Both the position numbers and the translations under genes were made by a program. Positions 24,638 to 32,508 of a stretch of DNA of 35,588 bases are shown here, piece after piece. The notes beneath the pieces are model-generated. The model saw only the letters and a program-made list of their open reading frames with translations. It did no database searches and had not been told where the DNA came from. How positions within the stretch are numbered: the first letter of the stretch is position 1; every line of letters starts with the position of its first letter. The stretch is from HGM04593 sp045654885 (GTDB lineage Bacteria; Bacteroidota; Bacteroidia; Bacteroidales; Bacteroidaceae): NCBI GenBank assembly GCA_045654885.1, contig JAZOOF010000021.1, positions 1-35,588 of the forward strand, written 5' to 3'.

Positions 24638-27433
24638 ATGAAAAGATTTTTTATTTCGTTGGCGCTGATATTTGTCGCGCTGACTACATTTGGCCAGACA
24701 GTATTGCCTGTCGACCCGAATGTGAGAATAGGTAAGCTTGACAACGGCCTCACCTATTACATCCGCCACAACAGCCAGCCGGCACAGCGTGCCGAGTTCT
24801 ACCTGGCAACAAACGTCGGTGCTTTCCAGGAGGAGGACGACCAGGATGGTCTTGCCCACTTCCTTGAGCACATGTGTTTCAACGGTACAAAAAATTTCCC
24901 CGACAAGGCATTGCTCGGGTATCTGCAGGGTATCGGCGCCGAGTTCGGCCGTAATATCAATGCGTCTACCGGCTTTGAACAGACACAGTACATGCTCAAC
25001 AACATTCCCATCATCCGCGAGGGTATCATTGACTCGTGTCTGCTTGTTCTGCACGACTATGCACACTATGTAACCTGTGCTCCCGAGGAGATTGATGCCG
25101 AGCGTGGTGTTATCCTTGAGGAGCGCCGTTCACGCCGCGATGCCAACTGGAGAGTATTCGAGCGCCTGTTGCCATACTACTATGGCGATACAAAGATGGC
25201 GCGTCGCACACTTATCGGCGGCGAGGAGCAGCTCAAGACATTCAAGTACGAGAGCCTCACAAACTTCTACCGCAAATGGTACAACCCCGATATGCAGGCA
25301 GTGATTGTAGTGGGCGACTTTGATGTTGACATGATGGAGCAGAAAATAAAGAGCACTTTCAGTTCTATACCTGCACCCGAGGTGCCTACAGTAAAACCGG
25401 TAATCCCAATCCCAAGCAACGAGAAGCCCGTTGTTGCGGTAATTACCGACCCCGAGGCTACAAGTTCATCAATACAGCTGATTTGGAGAAGCGAGGCCAT
25501 GCCTAAGGAGTATGCATCGACCGATGTGGCATTCATGACAGACATTATAAAGATGATTATAGGTGATGCCTTTGCCGAGCGCATGGAGGCCATAACTGCA
25601 TCATCTACAGCACCATTTTTGAACGGTAGCGCTAATATTTCATCACTTGTTGAGGGTACCGATGCCGTGATGGCCGACGTTACATTCAAGGACGGTGAGT
25701 ACAAGAAGGCGCTTGAGGCTTTCTATACCGAGCTTGAGAGAATCAAACGTTACGGTATTACAGAAGGCGAGCTTGAGCGCGCTAAGATGGAGCTTATAAG
25801 CAGCGCCGAGAGAGGTGTTGAGGCAGCCCCCACACGCAAGAGCCCACAGTTGGTTTATCCAATCCTCGACCATTTCTTCAATAACAGCTACATGCTTGAG
25901 CCTGCTGTTGAAATGCAGCTTGTACAGGCTGTATGCGCACAGTTGCCGGCAATGGTATTCCAGCAGATTATCGCCCAATTGATTACCGATGAGAATATGG
26001 TAATTGCATACACGGCTCCCGAGCGCGAAGGTCTTGTTCACCCGACAGAGGCCGACCTGCTCGCTGTCATCGAGCAAGTGAAGGCAAGCGAGATTGCCGC
26101 ACCTGTTGAAGAGACTTCAAACGAACCTCTGCTTGATGCCGAAGCAATAAAGGCAGGCAAGATAAAGAAAGAGAAGGAGAGTGCGTACGGTGCTGCAGAG
26201 TGGACTTTGAGCAATGGGGTGAAGGTTGTTTATCTGCCAACAGCGCACAAGAACGACGAGGTTCAGGTGCGTCTTGTAATGAATGGCGGACGCTCACTCA
26301 TTGAGACTGCAGAACTCCCATCGTTCGACGACAATGTATGGGCGCTCTACAGCCAGAACCGCGGCCTTTCAAAGTTCAGCGGTGTACAGTTGAAGAAGAT
26401 GCTCACCGGCAAGAACGTACGTTGCGAGCTCAACATTGAAAAGACTCGCCACGGTGTCAACCTTGTTTCAACACCAAAGGACCTTGAGACTGCAATGCAG
26501 TTGCTTTATTTGAATATTACAGAACCACGCTTCGACAACGAAGAGTTCCTCATTGGCATCAACCAGATTAAGGCCATTCTTCCAAATCTTGAACAGATGC
26601 CACAGCTCAAGCTCCAGAAACTAATCATGGAGACGCTCTATGGCGGTCACGAGCGTGTGCTCACAATCAACAGCGAGCTTGTTGAAAAAGCCAACATCGC
26701 CGACTTTGAGAAGGCAAGCCGCCGCCTGTTCGGCAATGTAGCAGGCGCAACTGTTTATGTTGTAGGTAATGTTGACGCCGAGACACTGAAGCCACTTGTA
26801 ACAAAGTATATAGCATCACTCCCCGGCGGCAAGAAGGGCAGCAAGTTCATTGACCGCAAAGAGGATATTGTCAACGGCAATGTAGTAAAGGATGAAGCTA
26901 TGGTAATGGAGACTCCAAAGAGCACTGTATTGCAGGTGTACACAGCCGACATGCCATACAGTGTGAAGAACGAAGTACTCCTTGACATTGCAAAGCTCTA
27001 CCTTGATATGGTATATGTAGAGACTCTGCGCGAAAGCGAAGGCGGTACATACGGTGCCGGTGTAGCAACAGTATGCAGTCGCGAGCCAAAGGATGTCGCT
27101 ATCCTGCAGGTTGTATTCGAGACCAACCCCGAGAGTGCCGAGAAACTTTCAAAGCTTGCTGTTGAGGGTGTACAGAAAATCATTACCGAGGGCATCCCTG
27201 CCGACAAGTTCGATATGATTCTCAAGAACGTGCAGAAGAACATTCCACAGGATAGGATAAGCAACGGCTATTGGGGTAGCGTATTGCAGAAGTATGTGGA
27301 GTTTGGCGACAACTATGACAGCGAATATGAGAAGGCTGTGAACACTGCAACTCCAGAGGCTGTTGTAGAGGCTGTGAAGAGACTTGTCGATGCCGATAAC
27401 TTCATACAGTTGATTGTTTCTCCACAGGAGTGA
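24638..27433 (+). CDS. Secreted M16-family zinc peptidase (first paralog)
   Basis: 931 residues. The Sec signal peptide has a likely cleavage after FGQ (residue 20), so the protein is periplasmic or envelope-associated. The N-terminal active half has the inverted zinc motif HFLEH (H74, E77, H78) and the third ligand E155 exactly 77 residues after H78, as in M16 enzymes. A second, non-catalytic M16 half begins near residue 520 and ends with the RESEGGTYGAG motif that completes the active site. Members degrade peptides and small unfolded proteins inside a closed chamber. It has its own promoter and ends before a strong terminator. A second paralog lies at 32509-35322. The natural substrate is unknown. 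Confidence 0.94.
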   Translation: MKRFFISLALIFVALTTFGQTVLPVDPNVRIGKLDNGLTYYIRHNSQPAQRAEFYLATNVGAFQEEDDQDGLAHFLEHMCFNGTKNFPDKALLGYLQGIGAEFGRNINASTGFEQTQYMLNNIPIIREGIIDSCLLVLHDYAHYVTCAPEEIDAERGVILEERRSRRDANWRVFERLLPYYYGDTKMARRTLIGGEEQLKTFKYESLTNFYRKWYNPDMQAVIVVGDFDVDMMEQKIKSTFSSIPAPEVPTVKPVIPIPSNEKPVVAVITDPEATSSSIQLIWRSEAMPKEYASTDVAFMTDIIKMIIGDAFAERMEAITASSTAPFLNGSANISSLVEGTDAVMADVTFKDGEYKKALEAFYTELERIKRYGITEGELERAKMELISSAERGVEAAPTRKSPQLVYPILDHFFNNSYMLEPAVEMQLVQAVCAQLPAMVFQQIIAQLITDENMVIAYTAPEREGLVHPTEADLLAVIEQVKASEIAAPVEETSNEPLLDAEAIKAGKIKKEKESAYGAAEWTLSNGVKVVYLPTAHKNDEVQVRLVMNGGRSLIETAELPSFDDNVWALYSQNRGLSKFSGVQLKKMLTGKNVRCELNIEKTRHGVNLVSTPKDLETAMQLLYLNITEPRFDNEEFLIGINQIKAILPNLEQMPQLKLQKLIMETLYGGHERVLTINSELVEKANIADFEKASRRLFGNVAGATVYVVGNVDAETLKPLVTKYIASLPGGKKGSKFIDRKEDIVNGNVVKDEAMVMETPKSTVLQVYTADMPYSVKNEVLLDIAKLYLDMVYVETLRESEGGTYGAGVATVCSREPKDVAILQVVFETNPESAEKLSKLAVEGVQKIITEGIPADKFDMILKNVQKNIPQDRISNGYWGSVLQKYVEFGDNYDSEYEKAVNTATPEAVVEAVKRLVDADNFIQLIVSPQE

Positions 27434-27460
27434 TAACCACAACTCTCGAAGCATTTAATT

Positions 27461-27506
27461 ATAAAACAATTGTTGGTGACCCGCGGGTCACCAACAATTG
27501 TTTTAT
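27461..27506. terminator. Bidirectional terminator, perfect 46-base palindrome
   Basis: Positions 27461-27483 pair base for base with 27484-27506, with no spacer, and with AT-rich outer ends giving U-tracts in both directions. It lies between the convergent M16 and ProXp genes. Confidence 0.85.
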
Positions 27507-27538
27507 TGAGTTTGAATAAAATAGCAACAGTCGTTCAC

Positions 27539-28042
27539 TTATTTGTCATACAGTTCAATGAACTCAAAGCTGTTGCCTACAGCATCAAGGTATCGCATGA
27601 ACTCCTCGGTTGCAATAACCACTGTCGCATGGTTGTCATTGGGGTGGAAACTGAGTGATGTCTCATCCTTCAGGTTCTTGTCCATGAAAAGGTGGACGTG
27701 GTTATCGGTGTCGTTTATCAGGCCGAAAGGGGATACAGAGCCTGGCTGCAGACCAAGGTACTTTTCCATGCGCTGTGGCGATGCAAAAGAGAGTTTTCCC
27801 TGATGCAGTCGTTTCTCAAGGTCGTGAATATCGAGGTCGCGCTCGCAATCGAGAACAACCAGATAGTGACGGTTGCCCTTGTGGTTACGGAAAAAGAGGT
27901 TCTTGCAATGCTTTGAACCATCTTGTTTCCAGTACTGCCGTGCAATTTCAATTGTGGGTGCCTCGGGGTGGGTGTACCAACTGAATTCAAGCCCCTTTTC
28001 GTCGAGATAGGCCAACACCTTTTTAATGCGTTCGTTTTCCAT
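27539..28042 (-). CDS. ProXp-type aminoacyl-tRNA editing protein (YbaK/ProX domain)
   Basis: 167 residues, a single editing domain. The start ERIKKVLAYLDEKGLEF and the KHCKNLFFRN segment with Lys 47 match the ProX/ProXp-ala family, which removes alanine wrongly attached to tRNA-Pro. Other features are HYLVVLDCERDLD and SPFGLINDTDNHVHLFMD. Cytoplasmic and acts in trans, without its own synthetase. It starts 2 bases after the stop of the threonine-aldolase-like gene, so the two are in one transcript. A strong bidirectional terminator follows. Family firm; the exact mischarged amino acid is inferred from family knowledge. Confidence 0.9.
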   Translation of the reverse strand: MENERIKKVLAYLDEKGLEFSWYTHPEAPTIEIARQYWKQDGSKHCKNLFFRNHKGNRHYLVVLDCERDLDIHDLEKRLHQGKLSFASPQRMEKYLGLQPGSVSPFGLINDTDNHVHLFMDKNLKDETSLSFHPNDNHATVVIATEEFMRYLDAVGNSFEFIELYDK

Positions 28043-28044
28043 AA

Positions 28045-29094
28045 TCAGAGCATGCGTTCAATATATTCACATAGGCCATCGACATTCTCGGGCCTTGTTG
28101 CCCAGCTTGTGCAGAAACGCACAACGTCGCGCCCACCGTCATACTTTCCCCAGAACTCGGGCACATACTTCTCGCCCAAAATTGCCTGCTGTTCCTTTGT
28201 AAGTATCGGGAACTGCATGTTCGTTGTAGAATTAATCCACATTGGAATTCCTTTTGCCTCGAATGCCTTGCGTATGCGGCTTGCCTGTTCGTTGGCATGG
28301 CGCGCAAGCCTGAAGTAGAGGCAATCGTCGCCGCCCTTCAACAGCTGCTCGAACTGTATGCCAAGCAAACGGCCTTTTGCCAACATGCCGCCGTGCTGCT
28401 TAATTGCATAGCGGAAACTGCGGTGCATCTCCTCGCTTTTGAATACCACAGCCTCGCCAAAGAGTGCACCGACCTTGGTGCCGCCAATGTAAAAGACATC
28501 GCACAGGCGTGCAAGGTCGGCCAGTGTGAAATCGCAGTCACCGGCCATTAGACCATAGCCCAGGCGCGCGCCGTCGACAAAAAGGTAAAGGCCATGTTGG
28601 TGGCAGAACTCAGAGATTGCTGTCAGTTCGGCCTTGCTGTATATGAGTCCGTTCTCGGCAGGGCAGGAGAGGTATACCATTCCCGGCTGCACGGTGTGCT
28701 CGTGCGACTGGTCGTTCCAGTGGTTGTGGTAACACTCGGCAATCTGTTCAAGCGACAGGCGTCCGTCGGTTGTAGGCAAGGCAATGACCTTGTGACCGGT
28801 AGCCTCGGGAGCACCGGTCTCGTGAACGTTGATGTGTCCGCTGTCGGCCGATATTACGCCTTGATAGCTGCGCAGATATGCATCTATTACAGTCACATTG
28901 GCCTGTGTACCGCCAACAAGGAACTGCACGCCAAGCGTTTCATCGCCACACTGTTCCCTTATTATATTACGCGCACGCTCGCAATAATCATCACAACCAT
29001 AGCCTATGTGCTGTTCAAAATTACTTGCTGCAAGCGCTTCAAGAATCGAAGGGTGTGCACCCTCTATGTAATCGGAATCGAATCGTATCTTCAT
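28045..29094 (-). CDS. Low-specificity threonine aldolase / beta-eliminating lyase family PLP enzyme
   Basis: 349 residues from ATG 29094. A longer open frame extends upstream to 29196, but the family start (MKIRFDSDYIEGAHP) and the promoter position support 29094. It is a fold-type I PLP enzyme, with FLVGGTQAN binding the cofactor phosphate region, SGHINVHETGA, the FVDGARLGYGL Asp that contacts the PLP nitrogen, and the PLP lysine K207 in GGTKVG. Members split threonine or allo-threonine to glycine and acetaldehyde. Cytoplasmic. It is the first gene of a two-gene operon with the tRNA editing protein, and both concern amino acids or their tRNAs. Substrate preference cannot be read from sequence. 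Confidence 0.9.
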   Translation of the reverse strand: MKIRFDSDYIEGAHPSILEALAASNFEQHIGYGCDDYCERARNIIREQCGDETLGVQFLVGGTQANVTVIDAYLRSYQGVISADSGHINVHETGAPEATGHKVIALPTTDGRLSLEQIAECYHNHWNDQSHEHTVQPGMVYLSCPAENGLIYSKAELTAISEFCHQHGLYLFVDGARLGYGLMAGDCDFTLADLARLCDVFYIGGTKVGALFGEAVVFKSEEMHRSFRYAIKQHGGMLAKGRLLGIQFEQLLKGGDDCLYFRLARHANEQASRIRKAFEAKGIPMWINSTTNMQFPILTKEQQAILGEKYVPEFWGKYDGGRDVVRFCTSWATRPENVDGLCEYIERML

Positions 29095-29113
29095 ATTGTT
29101 TCTATAATTTTTG

Positions 29114-29121
29114 CGAAGATA
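29114..29121 (-). promoter_or_regulatory. Predicted -7 element of the threonine aldolase operon (TTCG variant)
   Basis: TATCTTCG followed by CAAAAA on the minus strand, 19 bases before the ATG. It shares 14 identical bases with the DUF2148 operon promoter. A TTTG lies 23 bases upstream. Confidence 0.45.
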
Positions 29122-29155
29122 GTGATAAAACGCAGAATTTCTCCCAAATAAACAA

Positions 29156-29200
29156 GAAGTTGTTTGAAATTCTCTCAAAGAAATGAATCCAAACAACTTC
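29156..29200 (-). terminator. Terminator-like hairpin after the LRR gene
   Basis: GAAGTTGTTTG (29156-29166) pairs with CAAACAACTTC (29190-29200), with ATTC/GAAT further in. On the minus strand it follows the LRR stop by 8 bases and leads into a T-rich stretch. Confidence 0.6.
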
Positions 29201-29208
29201 CCGAATCG

Positions 29209-31224
29209 TTATTCGCGTTCTTGACCCCACTCGACAAGGTGGTAATGGTCGTGCCCATGACCGACCCCGAACCGCGGGTCATAATAAGCAAGATTCCAAT
29301 CTTTGTACCAGCCCTCGGGGCGAGATGGCGCAGCGCAACGGAATAGCGGTGCTTTACAAGAAGCATCATTCTGCGAACTTATCTGGCCTACGGTCTTGAC
29401 ACTGGAGGGTATGAATATACTCTCCGTTTTTACAATAAAATCAAAGCAACCACTCACCAAAGCCTCTACACCGTCGGCAAGATAAATATCCTGCACGTTG
29501 TTGCAACATGCAAAAGATTTACGCCCTACGACTGCTGCGCCCATAATCGCAATTCTACAAAGATTTTTACAACTGAAAAAAGCATTCTCGCTGATTTCTG
29601 TCACCTCTGCCGGAAGGAGTACCGACTTCAGCAGATTGCTGTTTGCAAACATATGGCCACCAATTCTGTTTACCCCAGCCGGGATTGTCAGTTCTTCACA
29701 ATCATAGATATGGATTTCACTACCTTGTATAAAGAGTTGCCCGATTGCATTTGCCAGATATGCACTCCTGTCGAACCACTGTTGGATGTCACCCAGGAAG
29801 CAGACCTCCAGTTTACGTTTTGATACGCTGTAGAAGTTGGATATTGCACTGCTAAAGCCCCCAACGCAGGCCGGAACAGTTATCTTGCGCAGCAGTGGAG
29901 CAGAGAGCAGTGCCTGCGGGGCAATCCCAGTCACCCCCTCCGGAACCGTCACCTCTTCAACGTTTGGAACATCCATCAACACCCCGTCTGTGACAACATA
30001 CTCAGTGGCTTTGATTTCCCAGCAAGCGGTAATCTGTTTTTCGCCATCTTCGCCCAAAGTGAATGTGCGTTCCTTTCCCTGTTCAAGGAATCCAAGAAAA
30101 TATTTCTTGTCCATCTGATAACCGAAAATCCGGTAACCGACAACCATCTTCCCGTCTATAAAGCCGTACACCTTGAAACTGTAGTCGGAATCATTGAATG
30201 GAATGCTGGTATATTCATTGCATTCGCGCAGTTGTGTCGTTGTTGTCTCAGGGGCAAATGATGAACTTGTTGTCAAAATACATCCTGCCGGCACTTCCAT
30301 ATCCGGGGAGAAATACCTTTTCTGAGGTTCATCAGCACAAATGATTGCGGTCATGGATTGCGGGCCTTCGCGCCATATCTCAACCTCGCAGTTCGCTTTG
30401 TCCAACACAATCTCGTGCAAAATTGTTTTTTCACTACCGAGATATTTAAGTTCCAGGGTGACGCTGCGTTCATCAATGGAACGCAAGGTGATTTGGGGAA
30501 ATTTACACTCGGGATTGCTCCAACTGTAGTATTTGAAAAAGACATCTCCCACCGCCAGCTTATCCTTATATTCTTCGGCTCTATCGTTGATTTTACCCTT
30601 GGTATGACTATGTATCTTAAGCCTGTTCCAAAGGGCCGGGAATTCATCATGGTCATACCACAGACCGGCTTTTACACCAGGCAACACTTTCTGCATATAT
30701 TCGTGGTTGCATTCAAGTTTTTTGCCAATCTCTCCCTCATCGAGTGCAAGAGTAAGGTGCTCATCGTCCAAAATCAGGACTTTCAGATTACCATTCAACA
30801 CCTTACCGGCATACAATTCCTCGCGCTTTACAGTATGCAGTTCGTCATCTGCGGCCAACTTATAACGCAGCTCGCGCCACAATGCTCTTTCATAACCACT
30901 GTAACCGGCATAGTTCATTCCCGGTGCAAACTGCCTGTTGTTGTCCGCGTCGATATATGCGATTTTGGGTGTTATACATACAGTGTCCAAACAGAATATC
31001 TGCTCATCGTCAAGAATGGGGAACGAATCTGCCACCTCCCCGGGCTCTACATTCAATCTATTTGAACCAATATTATAATTGAAATAAAGTTCTATTTCAA
31101 AATAAGCACTTTCAATGGGCGTATCATTATTCTTTTCGAAATTCGCACAACACAGGCGCATAACCTCGTTCCAATCACCTCTTTTGATTTCTGAAATAAT
31201 CTCCTGGAATCTTTGCTTTAACAT
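29209..31224 (-). CDS. Cytoplasmic BspA-type leucine-rich-repeat protein
   Basis: 671 residues with no signal peptide or membrane segment, unlike many secreted BspA-type proteins. Residues 1-400 form a long region I do not recognise, rich in acidic residues and beta strands. From about 410 on there are LRR_5-like repeats of the form VTVPEGVTGIAPQALLSA, LTIPAGVNRIGGHMFANS and VLLPAEVTEISENAFFSC. The end has the common closing pattern of such proteins (RPEGWYKDWN, then VEWG), with a His-rich GHGHDHYH just before it. A perfect promoter lies just upstream, divergent from a Cys-rich unknown gene 242 bases away. Probably a protein-binding scaffold; the partner is unknown. Confidence 0.8.
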   Translation of the reverse strand: MLKQRFQEIISEIKRGDWNEVMRLCCANFEKNNDTPIESAYFEIELYFNYNIGSNRLNVEPGEVADSFPILDDEQIFCLDTVCITPKIAYIDADNNRQFAPGMNYAGYSGYERALWRELRYKLAADDELHTVKREELYAGKVLNGNLKVLILDDEHLTLALDEGEIGKKLECNHEYMQKVLPGVKAGLWYDHDEFPALWNRLKIHSHTKGKINDRAEEYKDKLAVGDVFFKYYSWSNPECKFPQITLRSIDERSVTLELKYLGSEKTILHEIVLDKANCEVEIWREGPQSMTAIICADEPQKRYFSPDMEVPAGCILTTSSSFAPETTTTQLRECNEYTSIPFNDSDYSFKVYGFIDGKMVVGYRIFGYQMDKKYFLGFLEQGKERTFTLGEDGEKQITACWEIKATEYVVTDGVLMDVPNVEEVTVPEGVTGIAPQALLSAPLLRKITVPACVGGFSSAISNFYSVSKRKLEVCFLGDIQQWFDRSAYLANAIGQLFIQGSEIHIYDCEELTIPAGVNRIGGHMFANSNLLKSVLLPAEVTEISENAFFSCKNLCRIAIMGAAVVGRKSFACCNNVQDIYLADGVEALVSGCFDFIVKTESIFIPSSVKTVGQISSQNDASCKAPLFRCAAPSRPEGWYKDWNLAYYDPRFGVGHGHDHYHLVEWGQERE

Positions 31225-31249
31225 AGCGGTATATTTTTGTGGTTACCCT

Positions 31250-31282
31250 CAAAAATACAAATTATTTGTCGGAATAAACAAA
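31250..31282 (-). promoter_or_regulatory. Predicted promoter of the LRR gene
   Basis: On the minus strand, -33 TTTG (31279-31282), a 21-base spacer, and -7 TATTTTTG (31250-31257). This is the most complete Bacteroidota-type promoter in the window. The leader would be only about 20 bases. Confidence 0.65.
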
Positions 31283-31466
31283 AGAAAAGGAGATAAAGTG
31301 CATTATGAGGAATAAAATACAACACTCATGCAAAACATTTCAAGCATTACGAATGTTATACATTTTAGAAACACACAACTGACGGTTGTTAAAAATAGTG
31401 AATAATCACGCATAAACGGTGATATAACCAATAATTGAATCACTTTATTTATAGACAGGAAAATCT

Positions 31467-32063
31467 ATGGCTATGAAGGAAAAAGAAGTAATACATTTTT
31501 ATTTTGGCAAGGATTGCATACCACCAATGGGATGCTGCAACATATCGGGTTTCAAGGCTGCTTGCCTTGAGTGGTCGGACGGACGTCTTGCTTGTCAACA
31601 ATGGGCAGCATCAACAGGAGAAGTATCGCGTTTCCATGAACTGCAACAGACATACGACGCTCTCTGCGACCCGGCAGCAGATGTTGATGACAAACAGATG
31701 GTCACATTGTTGTTGGAGATTGTACAAACATACAACGACGAATACAACAGGGGGCGCAAGGCGCAAAAGAATGTACCGTTCTGTGATTATGAATTCTTTG
31801 TCCGTTGCATTCTCGAACTGCAGGAGAGAGGCAGGAAAATGTTGTCCTCAAGTCTCAAGGCCGAGCTTTACCGTGAGGCCGGTATGTTTGAAAAGTGTCT
31901 TGAATTCAGCTCTGCCGTTTGCCGCAGCCGTGATGAGAAGGAAATCGTGGACGAAGTGCTTTTCCGCGCTGCGCATGCCGACACCAAACCGTTCATCATT
32001 GAGCAGTGCGAATACTACAGCACAAATCCAAGACCTGTAAAAAGATTTCCATGCCAAATGTAG
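31467..32063 (+). CDS. Cys-rich protein of unknown function, 3' end at a repeat boundary
   Basis: 198 residues from ATG 31467, with an AGGA 6 bases upstream. I do not recognise a family. There are 12 Cys residues, five of them in the first 43 (C17, C23, C24, C33, C43), suggesting a metal site. The middle (about 55-165) is predicted helical and might form a helical-repeat-like bundle. There is no signal peptide. Codon use looks like a normal gene. The stop TAG is followed at once by the inverted end of element B (32064 onward). The protein may have been shortened when the repeat arrived, or the repeat may mark the natural gene end. It is divergent from the LRR gene, and a link between the two is only suggested by position. 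Confidence 0.65.
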   Translation: MAMKEKEVIHFYFGKDCIPPMGCCNISGFKAACLEWSDGRLACQQWAASTGEVSRFHELQQTYDALCDPAADVDDKQMVTLLLEIVQTYNDEYNRGRKAQKNVPFCDYEFFVRCILELQERGRKMLSSSLKAELYREAGMFEKCLEFSSAVCRSRDEKEIVDEVLFRAAHADTKPFIIEQCEYYSTNPRPVKRFPCQM

Positions 32064-32370
32064 AAAACTGAAAGTTGCGAGTAAACGAGCAAAAGTCAAA
32101 TTTATTTAAACTTTCACAGCGAGTGTGAGCCTGCTCTCGCTTACCCGCAGCTTTCCGCTTTCCGCTTTAACCGCACTCCGTGCGATTGAACCTGCTCTCG
32201 CTCGGCAGAGTAAAAGTGAACTTTTCCTCTGCTCTCGCTTACACGCAGCTTTCACCTTTAATCCCACTTCGTGTGATTGAACCCCGGCTGCATTCGCTGT
32301 AAAACGCGAAAGCGAGCTTTCCGTTTCGCTCATTGGCGCGGGCTTTCCGCTTTCACCTTTCCGCTTTCCG
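32064..32370. repeat. Cluster of element B copies (one inverted, one partial, two direct)
   Basis: 32064-32130 is an inverted copy, close to copy 2 when read on the minus strand. 32131-32169 is a tail fragment. 32170-32256 is a direct copy with leader hairpin CGCAC/GTGCG (32172-32176 with 32180-32184) and main stem GCAGAG-AAAAGT/ACTTTT-CTCTGC (32205-32232), a different sequence from copies 1-3 but again paired. 32258-32360 is a more divergent copy with CAC/GTG (32265-32273) and GCGAAA/TTTCGC (32306-32329). Tails end in TTTCCGCTTTC-type pyrimidine runs. Confidence 0.7.
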
Positions 32371-32508
32371 CTCGTTATTGTATTGTTAAAAATAAATAAC
32401 TATGTATTAACATATTGCTTATTTTGTTAAATTTGCAGACTAATAGTCAAAGACTATACGAGACGCATACACGATTATTTTTTTTAACTTTATAAGTATT
32501 CATTTAAA
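32371..32508. promoter_or_regulatory. Upstream region of the second M16 gene with -7 element
   Basis: TAAATTTG followed by C at 32428-32435 matches TAnnTTTG, giving a leader of about 68 bases. The flanking DNA is strongly AT-rich compared with the repeat cluster before it. Confidence 0.55.

Noticed and set aside
29095..29196. Upstream extension of the threonine aldolase-like gene
   Set aside because: It would cover the predicted promoter and terminator hairpin, and the family N-terminus matches the ATG at 29094.
32064..32370. Insertion sequence remnant
   Set aside because: No transposase coding, no target duplication and no terminal inverted repeats; the content is explained by copies of element B.
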